A DNA stretch of 64,000 bases from Salvator merianae (lineage: Eukaryota > Chordata > Lepidosauria > Squamata > Teiidae): contig QVOM02000029.1 in assembly GCA_003586115.2 (NCBI GenBank), forward strand, positions 23,922,829 to 23,986,828, read 5' to 3'. Positions within the stretch are counted from its first letter, which is position 1; the number at the start of each line of letters is the position of its first letter. Of the stretch, positions 22,147 to 34,490 are shown one piece after another. The position numbers and the translations under genes are program-made. The notes below the pieces were generated by a model that saw only the letters and a list, made by a program, of their open reading frames with translations, was not told the origin of the DNA and searched no databases.

Positions 22147-24180
22147 AAGGGAGTGATGCAGGGAAAGGAAAGTTTACAGATGTAAATGTTATAATATTTT
22201 AAAGGTTATCATTAGATTGGAAGTGATACATGACAGAACTTGGGCAGGATTTGCACAGGAAGGAGGGAAGCTCTACAGCACCTTCCTGTTTTTTTGCACT
22301 AAAAAATAGCACTATGTTTGTAGTAGTGTTTTTAATGCAGAGCCTTCCCTTGACTCTGCTTAATGTGGAGACACTATTTACTTGGGGAAGGAGGGAGAGG
22401 CAGGTTCCAATCACCATCAACACTGGGTATGATGCGTGCAAAGTTGACATGGGGGAAGGAACCCAATATCCACCCACTGTGATCAAAGCCAGGTTGTTTT
22501 GGGTTTTGCTCAATGGCAGGGAGCAGTGTTTCTCCCACCATCAGATTCCAAATAGAGCAATCTCTGACTTCACCTCTGGCAGCAGAGGGAATCAAACACA
22601 GGAAAAGACTTCATGGGCCATATCCTACATCCAATAGGAGAGAATGCTGCCGAGGGATTCTTCAAACCATTCTGCTGCTAAAACGCCATAATAGCACTTA
22701 TGACAGCATGGTCATAAATGCATATGGCAGCTGTGCAGATGCAGTGCTCTTCCTCCACACTGAATTCCATGCATTTAAAAAGATGTGCAAGCACCATGTG
22801 GATCCTGCCTTTATTCCATTATTTGCAGTTTTTTAAGTGCAATACTTAGATGCAACAAAACCAGTAACATTATAATAATAATAATACAGTCAGGGCCCTA
22901 GGAAGGGAGAAATAGGCCTCGATCAAGAAGGAAAAACTTGCCCCTCACAGGATGTAGATTGAAACCAAAAAATATACACAGATCATAATGATAAATGAAC
23001 ACAGTAGGGACCTAGCTACACAGGAGTTATATAGCAGGTTAAACCAACATCATTGTGTGCAGATCTCAAAAAATAGTTGGCATATTTTTTTCTATTTTGC
23101 AATATTTACCCTGTTTGCTGTTATTTCTTCAGACAGCTTTTTCCAGCTCTGGTAATGGGATTATCTTTTGTTTTGTTTTGTTTATCTTTGTGTATACAAA
23201 TTCCCTTAATTTTCTGGTTGTCTGTATACATTGTAGGGGAAGATCTGAAGACATTCTCAACAACTCTGTGCCCATTCACAGTACAGGTTGCTTTTGGCTT
23301 GTAACGCTAGCAAAAAAACTAAACAGGCAGAAAAGGGGGAGATTTGGGCAGGAAACAGGTCACTTTTGTGCTGTAGTGCTAGTAAAACAAATAAATGGAC
23401 AAGAAAGCATTTATTGGCCACAGTGGGACTATAAGAGGAGATCTGGGCAGGAAACAGGTCACTTTTGTATTTGAGTGTTTAATCAAGAACAGCTCAGACA
23501 CAAGTTTTGCTTTATAGCTGTAAATTGCCAACTAGTTGCAAATGAGGAGTGGGGTTTATTTTGTGGCTAATTATGAACAGGGCAATTCATTGCAGGACCA
23601 TTACAACAACGTTTTATGAGTGCTAAAGTAAAATGCACATTCATTCCATTATAACTATTTCTGATCAACCCTCTAATGGCATGCAATTGGATTTCATTTT
23701 CAGCAGATTCTAGTGCTACAAATAACATGTGTGTAGCTAGGGCCTAAGCTGAGCAGCCAGCCAATCGTTAAAAACAAAAAAACACCACTTTGTGCTTCCT
23801 CCACTCCCCCCCCCCCATTTTTGAATACCAGTTCTCAGTTCTGATTAAAAGTATCTGGCTCCCATTTTGGATTAACTAAAATGTAAAACCTGTTCTAATA
23901 TCAACAACAGGTAAGAAATAGTAAGAATACTTCTTGCAATTGTTGTGGTTGTTCATCCATTGCACAAAAGTCACTCCTCAAAAGGAGTAAATTTGGCACT
24001 GTGATGAGAAGTAACTAGCTTGGGAGTATGAGTGTACATTCCATGCCACATACTACTCTGTAGCCCCAAACAAACACTGTTCTGGTCCCCAAATGTGGAC
24101 TGAATAATTGCTGAGGACCAGAACTGCAGGTGGAAGTCTGCTGCATATGTGGTCTTTTCAGCAATTTTCAATTTGGTGCA
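22147..24180. other. Unannotated stretch with a short direct repeat
   Basis: GGGCAGGAAACAGGTCAC occurs at about 23345 and again at about 23444, inside longer similar blocks, suggesting a ~100-bp tandem duplication. A patch at 22640-22760 (CCATAATAGCACTTATG) has foldback character. Homopolymer C and A runs lie near 23806 and 23770. No gene found. Confidence 0.4.
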
Positions 24181-24185
24181 TTAAG

Positions 24186-24520
24186 TGACAGTCCGGATCC
24201 TTACCTGAAGCTCAAAGTGGCAGCGAGAATCATCTGGATCGCATGTGTGATCCTGTGAATACGCATGCGCGATGGGCAATTCAGGTCCACATGAGGCTGC
24301 AATCTGGCCCACAATGCCCTGACTGGTCCTGGGATGTCGGATGGGGCCACGCTGTGCCCCATCCAGTATTCTGGTGCCTGATTGGGCACATGCTGGATGG
24401 TCTCCGTGGTAGGGGCCTGGAAGCATTGGGCCACTGCCATGGCAACCAGGAGGCCTGTGCAGTGCACAGGCACAATGTGGATCGTGTCTGCGCACTGAGC
24501 CCTTTGCCATAGCATCATCG
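24186..24520. mobile_element. DNA transposon fragment related to the 53556 element
   Basis: Text such as TCACCTGAAGCTCAAAGTG-like, TGCGCCCCATCCAGTATTCTGGTGCC-like and CACTGCCATGGCAACCAGGAGGCC-like segments follows the order in 53556-54240. Neither terminus is present here. Residual CpG content is higher than in its surroundings, as in the related copy. Minus-strand open frames here are incidental. Confidence 0.55.
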
Positions 24521-25637
24521 GTCCTACCCGATCAGGTCTCAGTGCCCCAATATGTAAACTGCTGGAGAAATCAGGTGAACCATAAATAATTTTCTGTAAA
24601 AGTTGGCAAAGTTGATTGAATATCTATTTAAGACTTGCTTTGGACATTACCAAAAATGGTACTGTGCAGGAGAGGTATTTTAATTCACTACTTTCAAAGG
24701 AAAGAAAGCTTCTAGCACATAAAAAAATGCTAATGACAGTGAAAAGCACTCTCAGTAAGGCACATCTGATTCAAATCATATTTATATATTTATAAGGTTT
24801 CTGATCTGGACTTCAATTAATGTCAGAAATACAAACTTTTAATGCAGGACCTTTCAAAATTATTTTAGAGGTAAGATCCTTCACTGGTGTGCCATAGATT
24901 TGAATTATACAAATTCCATGTCCTAAGATACCGTAGTATTTTCATTTGGTTTTCAGCAGATACTCAAATAGCTTATGACACATCTGTGACATTTTGTTTG
25001 ACTAGATTGTTTGAAGGGGGAATAAAGTAACGAAACACCTCTGTTTCCCCTAAAAGGAGCTGTTTATATGTTCCCCTGGGTTACAAGAACTTCAATTATG
25101 AGCACTCCTACACAGCTAGAAGAACATTTAAATTATCCAGCTATGCAAGCAAATCCTGTTCTCACAAAATACACTACAACTAGTTTTGGGAAAATGTGCA
25201 TATAAAGAGTTTTTGTCTAGGCATAATTCTGCATTTATGGGGGCTAGACTGCCCCAGCTGTCCTGGAACAAGGCCATCTGCACATTGGATGGCTGTTCCA
25301 GGACAGCCCCTTTTTAAGCCACACCGTTTTAAAAGGTCTAACACTATATCCAACTAGGTGGACATTTTGGGATGCCTAGCTCAGTATATGCTCTCTTCAG
25401 TGTGAACAGGGTGGTCTAACATGGGCAGGGTCTCTTTGTTCCACACCAGAGTGCAGGAGAGAGACATCCAGAAGGTGTCTAAGCCTCATACTTGTACCAC
25501 TTTACAGTTAAGTGTGAAAAGCCCATAGGTCACTGGGTCATTTTAAGCTTCACAAGAGCTGCTCATACAAATAAGATTCCTATCCAGTGCATCAAAGACA
25601 AAATAACTTGTGAAGGTAATGATATTCTTGAGATAGA
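24521..25637. other. Unannotated stretch with a small hairpin
   Basis: Mostly AT-rich. CTGTCCTGGAACA and TGTTCCAGGACAG at about 25258-25304 form a hairpin around a short spacer, like words in the 29192 element, so it may be a DNA-transposon scrap. No gene seen. Confidence 0.4.
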
Positions 25638-25789
25638 GGCCCTTTCTGCACTGGGTCTTATTCAGGATTATAACTCAGAATAAGGACCTGCCATTTGCAT
25701 GCTAATACAGACTACTTTGCACTAGCATGTGGATGGCAGGTCCCTATTCCGGGATATAATCCACAATAAGGCCAAGTGCAGAAAGGGCC
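25638..25789. mobile_element. 180-bp foldback MITE, copy 2, shortened
   Basis: The ends read GGCCCTTTCTGCACTGGG and CCAAGTGCAGAAAGGGCC, with AGA on both sides (25635-25637 and 25790-25792). The copy is 152 bp rather than about 180, having lost part of the centre. The arms match the other copies (CAGGATTATAACTCAGAATA against GATATAATCC). Confidence 0.88.
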
Positions 25790-25792
25790 AGA

Positions 25793-27027
25793 GAAAACAA
25801 AACAATACACTGTCTCTTTTATCTCTGGTAGTTTTGAAAAAAAAACTAGCAATGTACATTTTTTTAAGATTGGTATTGTTTTGATTCAAAACTGCTATTT
25901 TGTCCTGAATATATGCTCAAGGTTTCAGATAATTATACATTTCCTGTGCTGATGCACATTTGCACTGATCTGATCCCAGGCAGCAGTAAAGAGGTTTGAA
26001 GTGCCTTAATGAACACTCCAGCTATCTTAATGTGGTGACTGAGAATGAGTGAGCTTCAGTTCATGTGTTGTGTGAGATGGGGGCTTTACACAGCCGCCAA
26101 AGGGTGAGGTAGGAAAGGAGGGACAAGGCAGTCTTTGCCTTTCAAGAGCTTGGGGGCAGCACAGCAACGTAACCTTTTGTCAGAATCACCATCTATGCCT
26201 TTCTTTTCCAGGCCCCAGGAATCAGGATACAGAGTTAGTACTATAGACATTCCTTTACTATCGATAACAGAATACAAAGGTGGTTGGAAGCAGTAGGCAT
26301 ATAACAGTCCAACTATCCACAGTTTCCCATACTTCCCAGTCCAAATACCTGTAGACTGAACATTGCTTGTTCCCAGGTGTTCAGTGTTCCAGGTGTTCAG
26401 CGACAAGGGGAAATACTGAGTCAATGAGAAAAGCTAGTAGGTGAGGTTGGAATTCAAGAATGTGCAAAGATGGCTGCACAGTGGTCAACATGCTGACACC
26501 TTTGCAACCCTTTTAAGTTTCTATAAAGACCTATTGCAAAAATGTTGCAAATAAACTGTGAAGGGTTACAAAAGACCTTCTAGGTTGCCTTGCCTCCACT
26601 GAACTGCAGGAAAGCAAGCATTGCCTCATGCCCTCTCTACTTCCCAGTGCCCCCTAGTGAAGGTGCTTCCACTTTGTGACCATCTTGGGAGTTGTGTAAA
26701 GGGCCACTATGGCTGCTAAGATCATAGCTGCCATTTTGCAAAGCCATTGTGAGACAGAGAACAAACTCAGCAAAGTTAAGTTCTTCCCAAACTGAATGGA
26801 AAAAAAAAAAAAAAAATGGCCAGATTCAGTTTAGGGTTCACAGAGAACTGTTTCAGTGTGTTCAGAGTTTGGCCCATCACTAGTTTCCTGGAATATTTCA
26901 TGCTTTATTGTTTAAGTATGTCTTAGTAAGACAGTGAAAATAAATTTAACAATATCACATGTATGATCAAGCCAGCATCTCCCCCTCCCCTCCTCCTTCT
27001 TCTCTATATTTATTGGATATCTATATA
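25793..27027. other. Unannotated stretch
   Basis: Ordinary mixed sequence with an A-run at 26799-26816. Words like TGCCATTTTGCAAAG near 26735 recall the patches near 12000 and 43800, but no element could be bounded. Confidence 0.35.
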
Positions 27028-27760
27028 CATTTTATTTATTTATTTGAGTATTTCTATCCCACCCTTCACCCAAAAGTCCTAGGGTGGGTCACAACAAAGA
27101 AGGATAAAAACAATAAAACAATCTAAAACATACTTAAATCCATTCTCCCTTCCTTCACCCCTGGCAAGACAATACTCAGTAGAAAGTAAACATCAAAAGT
27201 TTGGGCAAAGAGGTTATTTTTAACTAGAAATGTGCAAGAACTGGAAAATAGTAGTTTAGTTCAAATCAAGCCATGTGCAATTTAATTCGAATTTGAACTA
27301 GTTCGAATAGGTTTGATTCAAATCTTTAACCTATTTGATCTGCTTCTATATACCAAAATACATGTAAAAAGCTCTTTAAAAGGGTAAATACTAATAAACT
27401 CAAACTGGTTCAAATTAGCCCCACTGGTTTGACTCAGTTTGTCTGAATTCCCTTGGTTTGACTTGATTTGACCAAACACTCTTGGTTTTGTTTGAGTGTG
27501 AACCAATCCCCTGAACCTGGGGGAGGTTCAATTTGAATTCGAACCAGCTGAACCAACTTGTTTGATTCTAACTGATTTGTGTTTTAACTAATTTGATGCA
27601 TCTTTATTTTTAACTAGGCACAAAACTCATATAATATTGGTACCTGGCATACCACCAGACTGTTCCAAAGTCTGGAGGTTACCACAAGGGCTTCTTGCAT
27701 ATCACTATTCTTCAGGCATCTGAAAGCAGTGGAATTACAAGAATCTGAAATATTTCTGTT
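27028..27760 (-). mobile_element. L2-type LINE 3' end, interrupted by hAT
   Basis: It begins with the reversed tail (TTTATTTATTTATTTGAGTA) and the CACCCTTCACCCAAAAGTCC segment, followed by the L2 3' UTR and C-terminal text (TGTTCCAAAGTCTGGAGGTT near 27660). The same order is seen in the fragment at 44396. A hAT element splits it at 27225-27606. Confidence 0.65.
27225..27606. mobile_element. hAT-type non-autonomous element, copy 3, nested in L2
   Basis: The ends read TAGAAATGTGCAAGAAC and GATGCATCTTTA. TTTTTAAC occurs exactly at 27217-27224 and 27607-27614, a perfect 8-bp duplication. The interior alternates TTGAACTAGTTCGAA-type words and their complements. It is the clearest 8-bp case in the AAC/GTT-rich group. 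Confidence 0.88.
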
Positions 27761-29188
27761 TTTAAAGCATTTGCAAATTAAAGGGACTCTACTTTAATTC
27801 CAAAACCCATTGTCAGTAAGGTAAGTGTTGCCAATGGTAGGGGGGAGAGCACTATGAATGTAGTGCTCTCTTCCCTCTGCATTTACAAAGGCTGTTTCTA
27901 CTGGGAACATTGTCCCATGCTAGAAAGTGTAAATGGGCCTCTCTGTTATATTTTAGCATGTGATAAGAAAGGCCTTGCCATTTGCTAGCATGCTAGCACA
28001 CAGGGTGGAGCATAAACTGACCTAGGGTGCCCAAAATGATGTCCTAATCCAGTTTATCAACAGACTTTGCCATCAACATCTACTGGCATGCTAAGGCCCT
28101 AACCTGGAACAGTGGGACATGTGATGGAGGCACATGGCCCCCTTTTCTAGAACAAGGAGGTCCATTTTGGAGGTACAGCAAGATTTCCACCAAAATAGGG
28201 TTTCTGGGAATTCTAAAGATTAGGAACTTTCATTTTTAGCTTTCAGAAGCTCCAGCACCCAATTTCAAAGCTGGTGCAGCCTTAGGAACCAGTGAGGGAG
28301 GGGAGCTGCTCCAAAACAGATGGCCCTGTACCTGCCAGAGGCATCCCATTCCAGCCTAGAACACCTTGGTCTAGAATACCTTGGTCTAGAACATCTTGGC
28401 CCAGAACATTCCAGCCTTCAACCTTGCCCTGGAATTCTCCAGTGCAAAAAGGCGGTGAGATCGCTGCAGTTTCATCTTTATACAATTGCCCTCAAATATC
28501 ACACAAACCCAGCTGCTCTCCTTTTTAGTTTCACTCTCCCTCTAAAATTCTAGCTCAATGTTTGAAATGAAAATGTTTTTATTTCTTTGGTTCCAACTAA
28601 ACTATTTTGTCCTGAAATTTGTTATTTTAAGTATTTAAAATGCTGGGCACAAACTTTACATAGACGTGATTATGACCTTCTATACTTTTCCTAACTCCTC
28701 AGATTTATTGCTCCTATACTACTTTAGACGTTTATACCTTCAAAAGCATATTGCATTTCTTCTTCACCTCTATTCCAAATCCATCGTCATGAAATTTGGA
28801 TTTTTGTGGGAAATCATTGTACAGATATTTAATGAAATCAGTACTTTAGATATTTTGGCATGGGCATTTTAATCCAATGAAATAGTCAGGTCTATACTGT
28901 CATTATGTTTTGCTACGTTCTTTCAATGGCCACTGAGACCTCTGTTTTTGTAATAAAGACATCAAGCTGGAAGTATCTGCAATAAAGAACAATAATAAGA
29001 TTATTGTTATTTGTGAATTTGCAAAAATAATTCCCATTATGTGTAGCAAGATCTATAAAATAGAATTTAAACTGCTGACAAGTTCTTCAAATTTTAGTTA
29101 GTTTCTGATCTGCAAGCATTTGCTCTGTTCAGAAGATACTTTTCTTGTCTGTTCGATCTATATTTTAAAAGTTGCTCTGTGTTCACAT
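27761..29188. other. Unannotated stretch with scraps of foldbacks
   Basis: Foldback-like scraps occur near 27835-27940 (GAGCACTATGAATGTAGTGCTC) and 28090-28150. A 15-bp minisatellite lies at 28355-28410. The remainder is AT-rich with no gene seen. Confidence 0.4.
28355..28410. repeat. 15-bp minisatellite
   Basis: About 3.7 copies of a CTAGAACACCTTGGT-type unit with one or two substitutions each. It sits in otherwise unassigned sequence. Confidence 0.8.
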
Positions 29189-29191
29189 TAG

Positions 29192-29698
29192 GGGCCTTTC
29201 CATACTGTTGTATGGTGTTCCAGGACAAGGTGGGTCACCTGTCCTGGAACAAACAACCCATTCCAAGCTGGGATGTGTTACCAGAGGAACAAAACAGGTT
29301 CACCCGCATTCAGAAAACCAGTTCTGCTCCAGTCCTTGCCACTGCCTGTGGAGAGCCTTCAGAGATAGCAGCAAGGCTTGAAAGGTCAAGAAAGTATGTA
29401 CTTGGCCTTCAGAGTTTGGGCCATGGCCAGTTTTGTGGCTGACCCATCTATAGCAGAGCTTCCTGGAGCACTGCCAAAAAGGGTCCGCTCCTGGTCCAGT
29501 TGTAGACCTTAACATTGATGTCTGCAACAATGCCAGGCTAGGGCACCATTTTCAGCACCCTAGTCCAGCCCACACATTGTCCCATGCAAACAAAGCATGA
29601 TGGGTAAGGAGGGCTTGGCCAAGTCCACACTAGTGTGCAGATGTGCTGCCCTTTATTTCAGAATTTATGTTAGAATAGGCAGTAGTGTGGAAAGGGCC
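29192..29698. mobile_element. Non-autonomous DNA transposon, TAG duplication
   Basis: The ends are GGGCCTTTCCATACTGTTG and CAGTAGTGTGGAAAGGGCC, with TAG at 29189-29191 and 29699-29701. The body holds a GTTCCAGGACA-TGTCCTGGAAC hairpin just inside the left end and CTGCCCTTTATTTCAGAATT near the right. No coding potential. Confidence 0.8.
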
Positions 29699-29701
29699 TA
29701 G

Positions 29702-29910
29702 GTCTTTATTTTACTCAAAAACAAACATACTTTTTCACCCAGGCCTTTGATGTCTAGCTTCCCCTAAATGTGGTTCTGACAGGATGGGAGAGTTAAATAT
29801 TAAGTATGTTTTACATGCATCATTACTTTTATTGCATGTTATGATCTCTCCTCGAACTTTAGGGTGAAGGGTAGGATATAAATATTTGAAATAAATTTAA
29901 TAAATAAAAG
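29702..29910 (+). mobile_element. L2-type LINE 3' tail
   Basis: The end has the L2-like 3' pattern, AACTTTAGGGTGAAGGGTAG, then GGATATAAATATTTGAAATAA and an AATAAATAAA tail. Only the terminal part is identifiable. Confidence 0.55.
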
Positions 29911-30529
29911 ACCTTGTAGATCCTACTATTTTTCTCTCTTGCACTGAATCCTGAAAAACATCTCCTGTATGGAATACAACATTAATTATTTGAATTTCAT
30001 TATTTCCTATACTGAGCATGCAGTTTTGCTTGAAAATCAAGGAAGACAGCAGTCTCTTATTTAGCATAGGAATAAGAATGTATTGTTGTTGCTGTTGTTA
30101 TACTTAAGAATATATCAAGTTCCCAGATGGGCACATTTATATAAGTAACCATTCCTTCAATAAACTGCTGACTTCCCACCTTCAAAACTTTCTCTTATGT
30201 TCCTTATTTCTTGCCTCTCCTGTTTTCTCAGTGCCCTTCTTTTCCTGGCATGTCTTCTTTCATCTTTAGTCTTCAAATCTGGAGATGACAAACTCATTTT
30301 CTAATTCTTGTAGAAAGGCAATAAAGGGTTTCCAGTTTTTAACAATAGCATGGTATTAAGAATACAGTAATGAATTTTACTGCTCATGAACATCAACACT
30401 GCTGAAGGTACCCTTAAGCTGCAGGTCCAGACATTCAAGAAGAGCCCAACATGTAGCAGGGGACATTTCTGGACAACAGGATCATCAACATATCAATCTT
30501 GTTTTCAATGATTTTCAGTTTGTTTGCTG

Positions 30530-31000
30530 TCATCTAGTCCATTATTACAGCTAAACATGTTTAGCATATCAGTGGCTATGACTGTATCTGGTGTCACAAA
30601 GAAAAATAACTGTGTTCTGTCATTGTGTTGGTGATAATACACCTCAAATTCTCAAATAACTTATTCCAGGATCTTTGTGTAGATATGAAACAGTGGAACA
30701 AACCCTGTAGGACCCAGTAATTCAGAATGCATATCGCTGTATGCCCATCCCTCAATAGCATCAAAAGGATTTATAATATAGGCATAGGCAAAGGTCAAGC
30801 TATTTCAGTGCAATACCTGCCCTGAATCCCAACTTGATCTAAGAGCCTTTGAATCTGATCATCCATTACACACTCTAGAATCTTGCTTAAGAAGGGATAT
30901 TATCTATTGGGTTGTAATTGTCTACTTGTTGAGAATCTAAGGAAGAATTTTCAAGGGATTTGTTAATCACTTACTCTCATGAAGTAAGAGCCCTTTGCAC
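30530..31000 (-). mobile_element. Old L2-type RT fragment
   Basis: Reversed, the segment at 30815-30950 gives decayed VDNYNPIDNIPFLSKILECV and FQSGF-like text, corresponding to the YRP-PFLSKVLE and FQSGFR blocks of L2 RT. The flank at 30660-30700 may continue it. Too decayed to bound precisely. Confidence 0.45.
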
Positions 31001-32555
31001 AGACCTCTGCTAGCAAGATTTTGTAAGGGAAGCTTTGTTAGATACTGGCCAGCAAAATGCATCTGATGTTCAGTGGTGTTCAGATTGGATGAAAGACTAG
31101 AGCAGTGACAGGTTATAACAGACTAACACATGGTCCCTACATTGGCCAGCCTTAAACTTTCCAGCATATCTCCTGTTGCTCATAACTACTGCAAATAAGA
31201 CATCCTCTCAGGATGTCTTACCACACATTCTTCAAAATGTCTAGTGTTTTGCCCACTGTGCTGATGCGGGCTGTATTTGACACAGCCTGCTCTGGTATAG
31301 CAATGGACCAATTGACTGTACTTTTGCCCAGATATGGTGTCACTGTATGAAGTCCCTCATTGTACTGGGTCAATTAGATGTACTCTTTTGAGGCTGCTGC
31401 CCTGGAAATCTAACAGACACACTATCCCCTTTGTTTTCTGTCTCCAAAATGAGCGGGGGGGGGGGGAACGGGACTTTTTTAATATAATTGAAAACGTATA
31501 CATAAAAAACCTACATCTCATTGTGTAATAGCTCCTTTTGCCCTGAATTTTAGCATGACATGCAAGCATCGTAAAAAGTCTATGAACAATACCTAGTAAT
31601 ATGTGCGAAAACCCATGTATTGCAGGTCATACTGATGGATGCAACTTAGCAAAGCAAATCCCCAAATCCCCAAAATTACATCTGTCTAGTCACCTTGCAA
31701 ATTAAAGTGCATTTAAACTTGCCCCCTCTCCTCGCCTTAAGCAATGCAAATTGACCAAAATGCCAAACATCAAATGGTGATTTACAATGAAAATGCAGAG
31801 ATAACTGTGACCATAAAAACGGTGGTGATGCTGCTGAAATAAATTAATTAAAGATAATAGGCCTATAGATCTGCAAAATATGAGATAGTACAAGATGAGA
31901 TTTCCTTCATTATTTTCACTCCACCTTCCCCAGCAGAACTTTAAAGCAAAGAAATGATTGTCTCCATTTCCTCTGTTTTGCACCTATTAACATTTAAATA
32001 GACGATCTAAATACCACTAAGCTTGGCAAGCCTAGAAAGACTACATAGATTGACAAGTATTAAACAACAGCTTGGAGCATTTCAGAAATATTGGATAAGC
32101 AGCTGAGAGAAAAATCACCTTCCCTTGCCTGCTGAACATAATGGAGCTCCACTCACAACACATGCCAATCTGATTTTGTTCCTTCTGTATGCAAGAGCTG
32201 ATTGTTGATACAGCAGTTAACATTTTTGGAACCAAGCTATGCGGTAAGCTGAATGTGAAAGAGCTTAAGAGCTGTTAGTTTTAATCAAAGTGGCATAGGA
32301 GAAAGATTTTAGGCTAAAACAAAGTGACAAGTAATCCTAAGAGTGGGGTCACAGTGAAGGTGTGACTAGGTGGAAAGAGCCCATTAAAATAAAAGAAATT
32401 GGGATGAGTGGTCCCATGTTAAGCACACTGAGATCACGAACAGCACAGTGTACATTTATTAATAGATTTACTGTAAACTTGCCAGACAAACCAGGTGTGC
32501 TACAGCTGGGTCTTTAGGCACTAGGCTCCTAGCAAAGAGATGGTATTGCCTAAAG

Positions 32556-32586
32556 GTTACCATGCTCTGAATAAGAGCATGGTAAC
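32556..32586. repeat. Perfect 13-bp inverted repeat, 5-nt loop
   Basis: GTTACCATGCTCT, a GAATA loop, then AGAGCATGGTAAC: a fully paired hairpin. It is not adjacent to any recognised element end, and its role is unknown. Confidence 0.9.
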
Positions 32587-32918
32587 TGATGTTACATCTT
32601 CACAGTCAAGAAAATGTGGTAGATCATCCAATCCTACTGCTGGACAGCAGGTGCTTCCAAGTCTCACAGGCTTGAAAGCCACAGAACAAAAGATCTATGG
32701 TGTCCATATTTCCACCAGGTTGTTTTAGATGGCAGCAACAGGAATGTGAGATGTCAAAAAGAACCCTTTACTGGGTTTACTACCAGGGCACCTCCAAGGG
32801 CAATCTTCCCAGCTCTGTGGCTAGCTGTCGGCCTAACGAGGGATGACAACATGCAGTTGCCCAGTTCCCAAGTCTCTTGCTGGGTAGCCATTTTTGGCCA
32901 TCTGAATGCAGCCTGGAA

Positions 32919-32983
32919 AAGCAAAGCAAAGCAAAGCAAAGCAAAGCAAAGCAAAGCAAAGCAAAGCAAAGCAAAGCAAAGCG
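32919..32983. repeat. (AAAGC)n pentanucleotide microsatellite
   Basis: About 13 uninterrupted copies of AAAGC. Lysine/glutamine/serine and leucine/cysteine/phenylalanine frames across it are repeat artefacts. Confidence 0.97.
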
Positions 32984-33440
32984 AGGATTATGTTGGATAT
33001 TGGACATAAAATGAAGCAAAATCAAAAGATATCTTGTTTTCAGTGAACACATTCTCTGAAAACATTAAGAGCCTCTACTTTTCTTTTGAACAGGATTATT
33101 GATATTTTTAGGAAATAAATTTCAATAAGTTATACTGCAAAACACTATTGCATTTGGTCCTCTCCTGGGCTTCCTCCACATGCCATAAACAAAGTAGCTT
33201 AAAAATGCATCTCATACTAGTTGGTCTTGGTCTGGATTGAGCAATCTGAGTCATGACTGGAGTAGTAGCCTTGACTGTGTGCAATGGACTGTCTTCATTG
33301 CTCCAGCTGGCCTGACCCAGCTTCAGAGAACTGAGACTGAAAAGTTGCTAGTTGGGGTTGTTTTCACTAGATACCCAGAAACTGTCATGGGAACTGTTCT
33401 GTACACATGCATTTAGCAGTGTTCCCACATATATGTAGAA

Positions 33441-33900
33441 TTTTAAGGACTGCTGGTTTAGTTTAACTGCTCACAGATTGGAACCAAACTCAAGGTGGAG
33501 ACCAGTAGCCTGGACTACAGTGGGAAGCTCTGGCCCAGAATAAGCAAACTGTCCCAAGTTGTGATGGATTGCTCCTGGAGAAGAACAAGGCCATCTGCAT
33601 TGGGATGGTCTGTTCTGTTCATGGCCTGTGGCTATGAAGCTCATGCCAGCTTTGAAGTCAGCATGAGGGGCTTCCCAAATGGGTGCCCTGTGGTATACTG
33701 GACCGAGGAGGCTTGCCATTCACATACCTCCATGGTCTGGTATACTACCCTCTAGTTTGCTGACAGACCTTGAAAAATAGATCAAACAGTACACTGGACC
33801 ATTACACTATTTTGGGCACTCTAGCTTGGTCTACACTCTGGCCTGTGTGGATGGAGTGTACTAGGAGAGAGAGGATCCTCTCTTAACCACTCTCTTTTGC
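33441..33900. mobile_element. Probable DNA transposon, ends lost
   Basis: The segment around 33570-33700 (GGCCATCTGCATTGGGATGG, then GGCTATGAAGCTCATGCCAG and GGGTGCCCTGTGGTATACTG) parallels the middle of the elements at 13314 and 44986 (GGCTACAAAGCTCATG). Termini were not found. Confidence 0.35.
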
Positions 33901-33963
33901 ATGTGAAAGAAGCCCAAGGTCATGAGCTCTATTAGCTGGAAACAGAGAAGAGATGCCAGCAAG

Positions 33964-34490
33964 ATCATAGAATCATAGAGTTGGAAGGGACCTCCAGGGT
34001 AATCGAATCCAGACTCCTGCTCAATGCAGGATTCACTAAATTATCCCAGATAGATGTCTGTCCAGCCTCTCCTTGAAGACCTCCAGTGGCAACCTATTCC
34101 ATTGACTGATTGCCCTTACTGTCAAAAAGTTTCTTCTAATATTTAGACTGTACTTACTCCCTTGAAGTTTCATCCCGTTGTTTCTAATCCTTCTTTCTTT
34201 TGTGAAAATAGGGCCAATCCCTCTGCACTGTGACAGCCCTTCAGATACTTGAAAACAGCTTTCATGTTTCCTCTCAGTCTTCTCTTCTGCACGGTAAACA
34301 TTCCTAGATCCTTTAACCATTCCTTGTAGAACATGGTTTGCAAACCACTCACCATTTTGGTAGCCCTCCTCTGAACTTGCTTCAGTCTGTCAATGTCTTT
34401 TTTAAATTGGGGTGCCCAGAACTGGACACAGTACTCCAGATGAGGTCTGATCAGGGCAGGACAAGCTGCTAAGTGGAGGCAGATTACAAG
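33964..34490 (-). mobile_element. CR1 LINE, 5'-truncated
   Basis: It starts at the reversed CR1 tail (ATCATAGAATCATAGAG) and 3' UTR, then the C-terminal frame: [55 protein letters not shown] and SQWNRLPLEVFKERLDRHL. The N-terminal side ([18 protein letters not shown]) marks the end of the RT. A frameshift near 34200 and other changes inactivate it. Confidence 0.88.

Larger units (their letters stand above)
31001..33440. other. Unannotated stretch
   Basis: A G-run lies at 31455-31466, a perfect hairpin at 32556-32586 and an AAAGC repeat at 32919-32983. No gene, RNA or transposon terminus was recognised in the rest. Confidence 0.4.

Noticed and set aside
22230..22637. 135-codon plus-strand open frame
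   Set aside because: No domain or splice context; neighbouring text is foldback-transposon-like.
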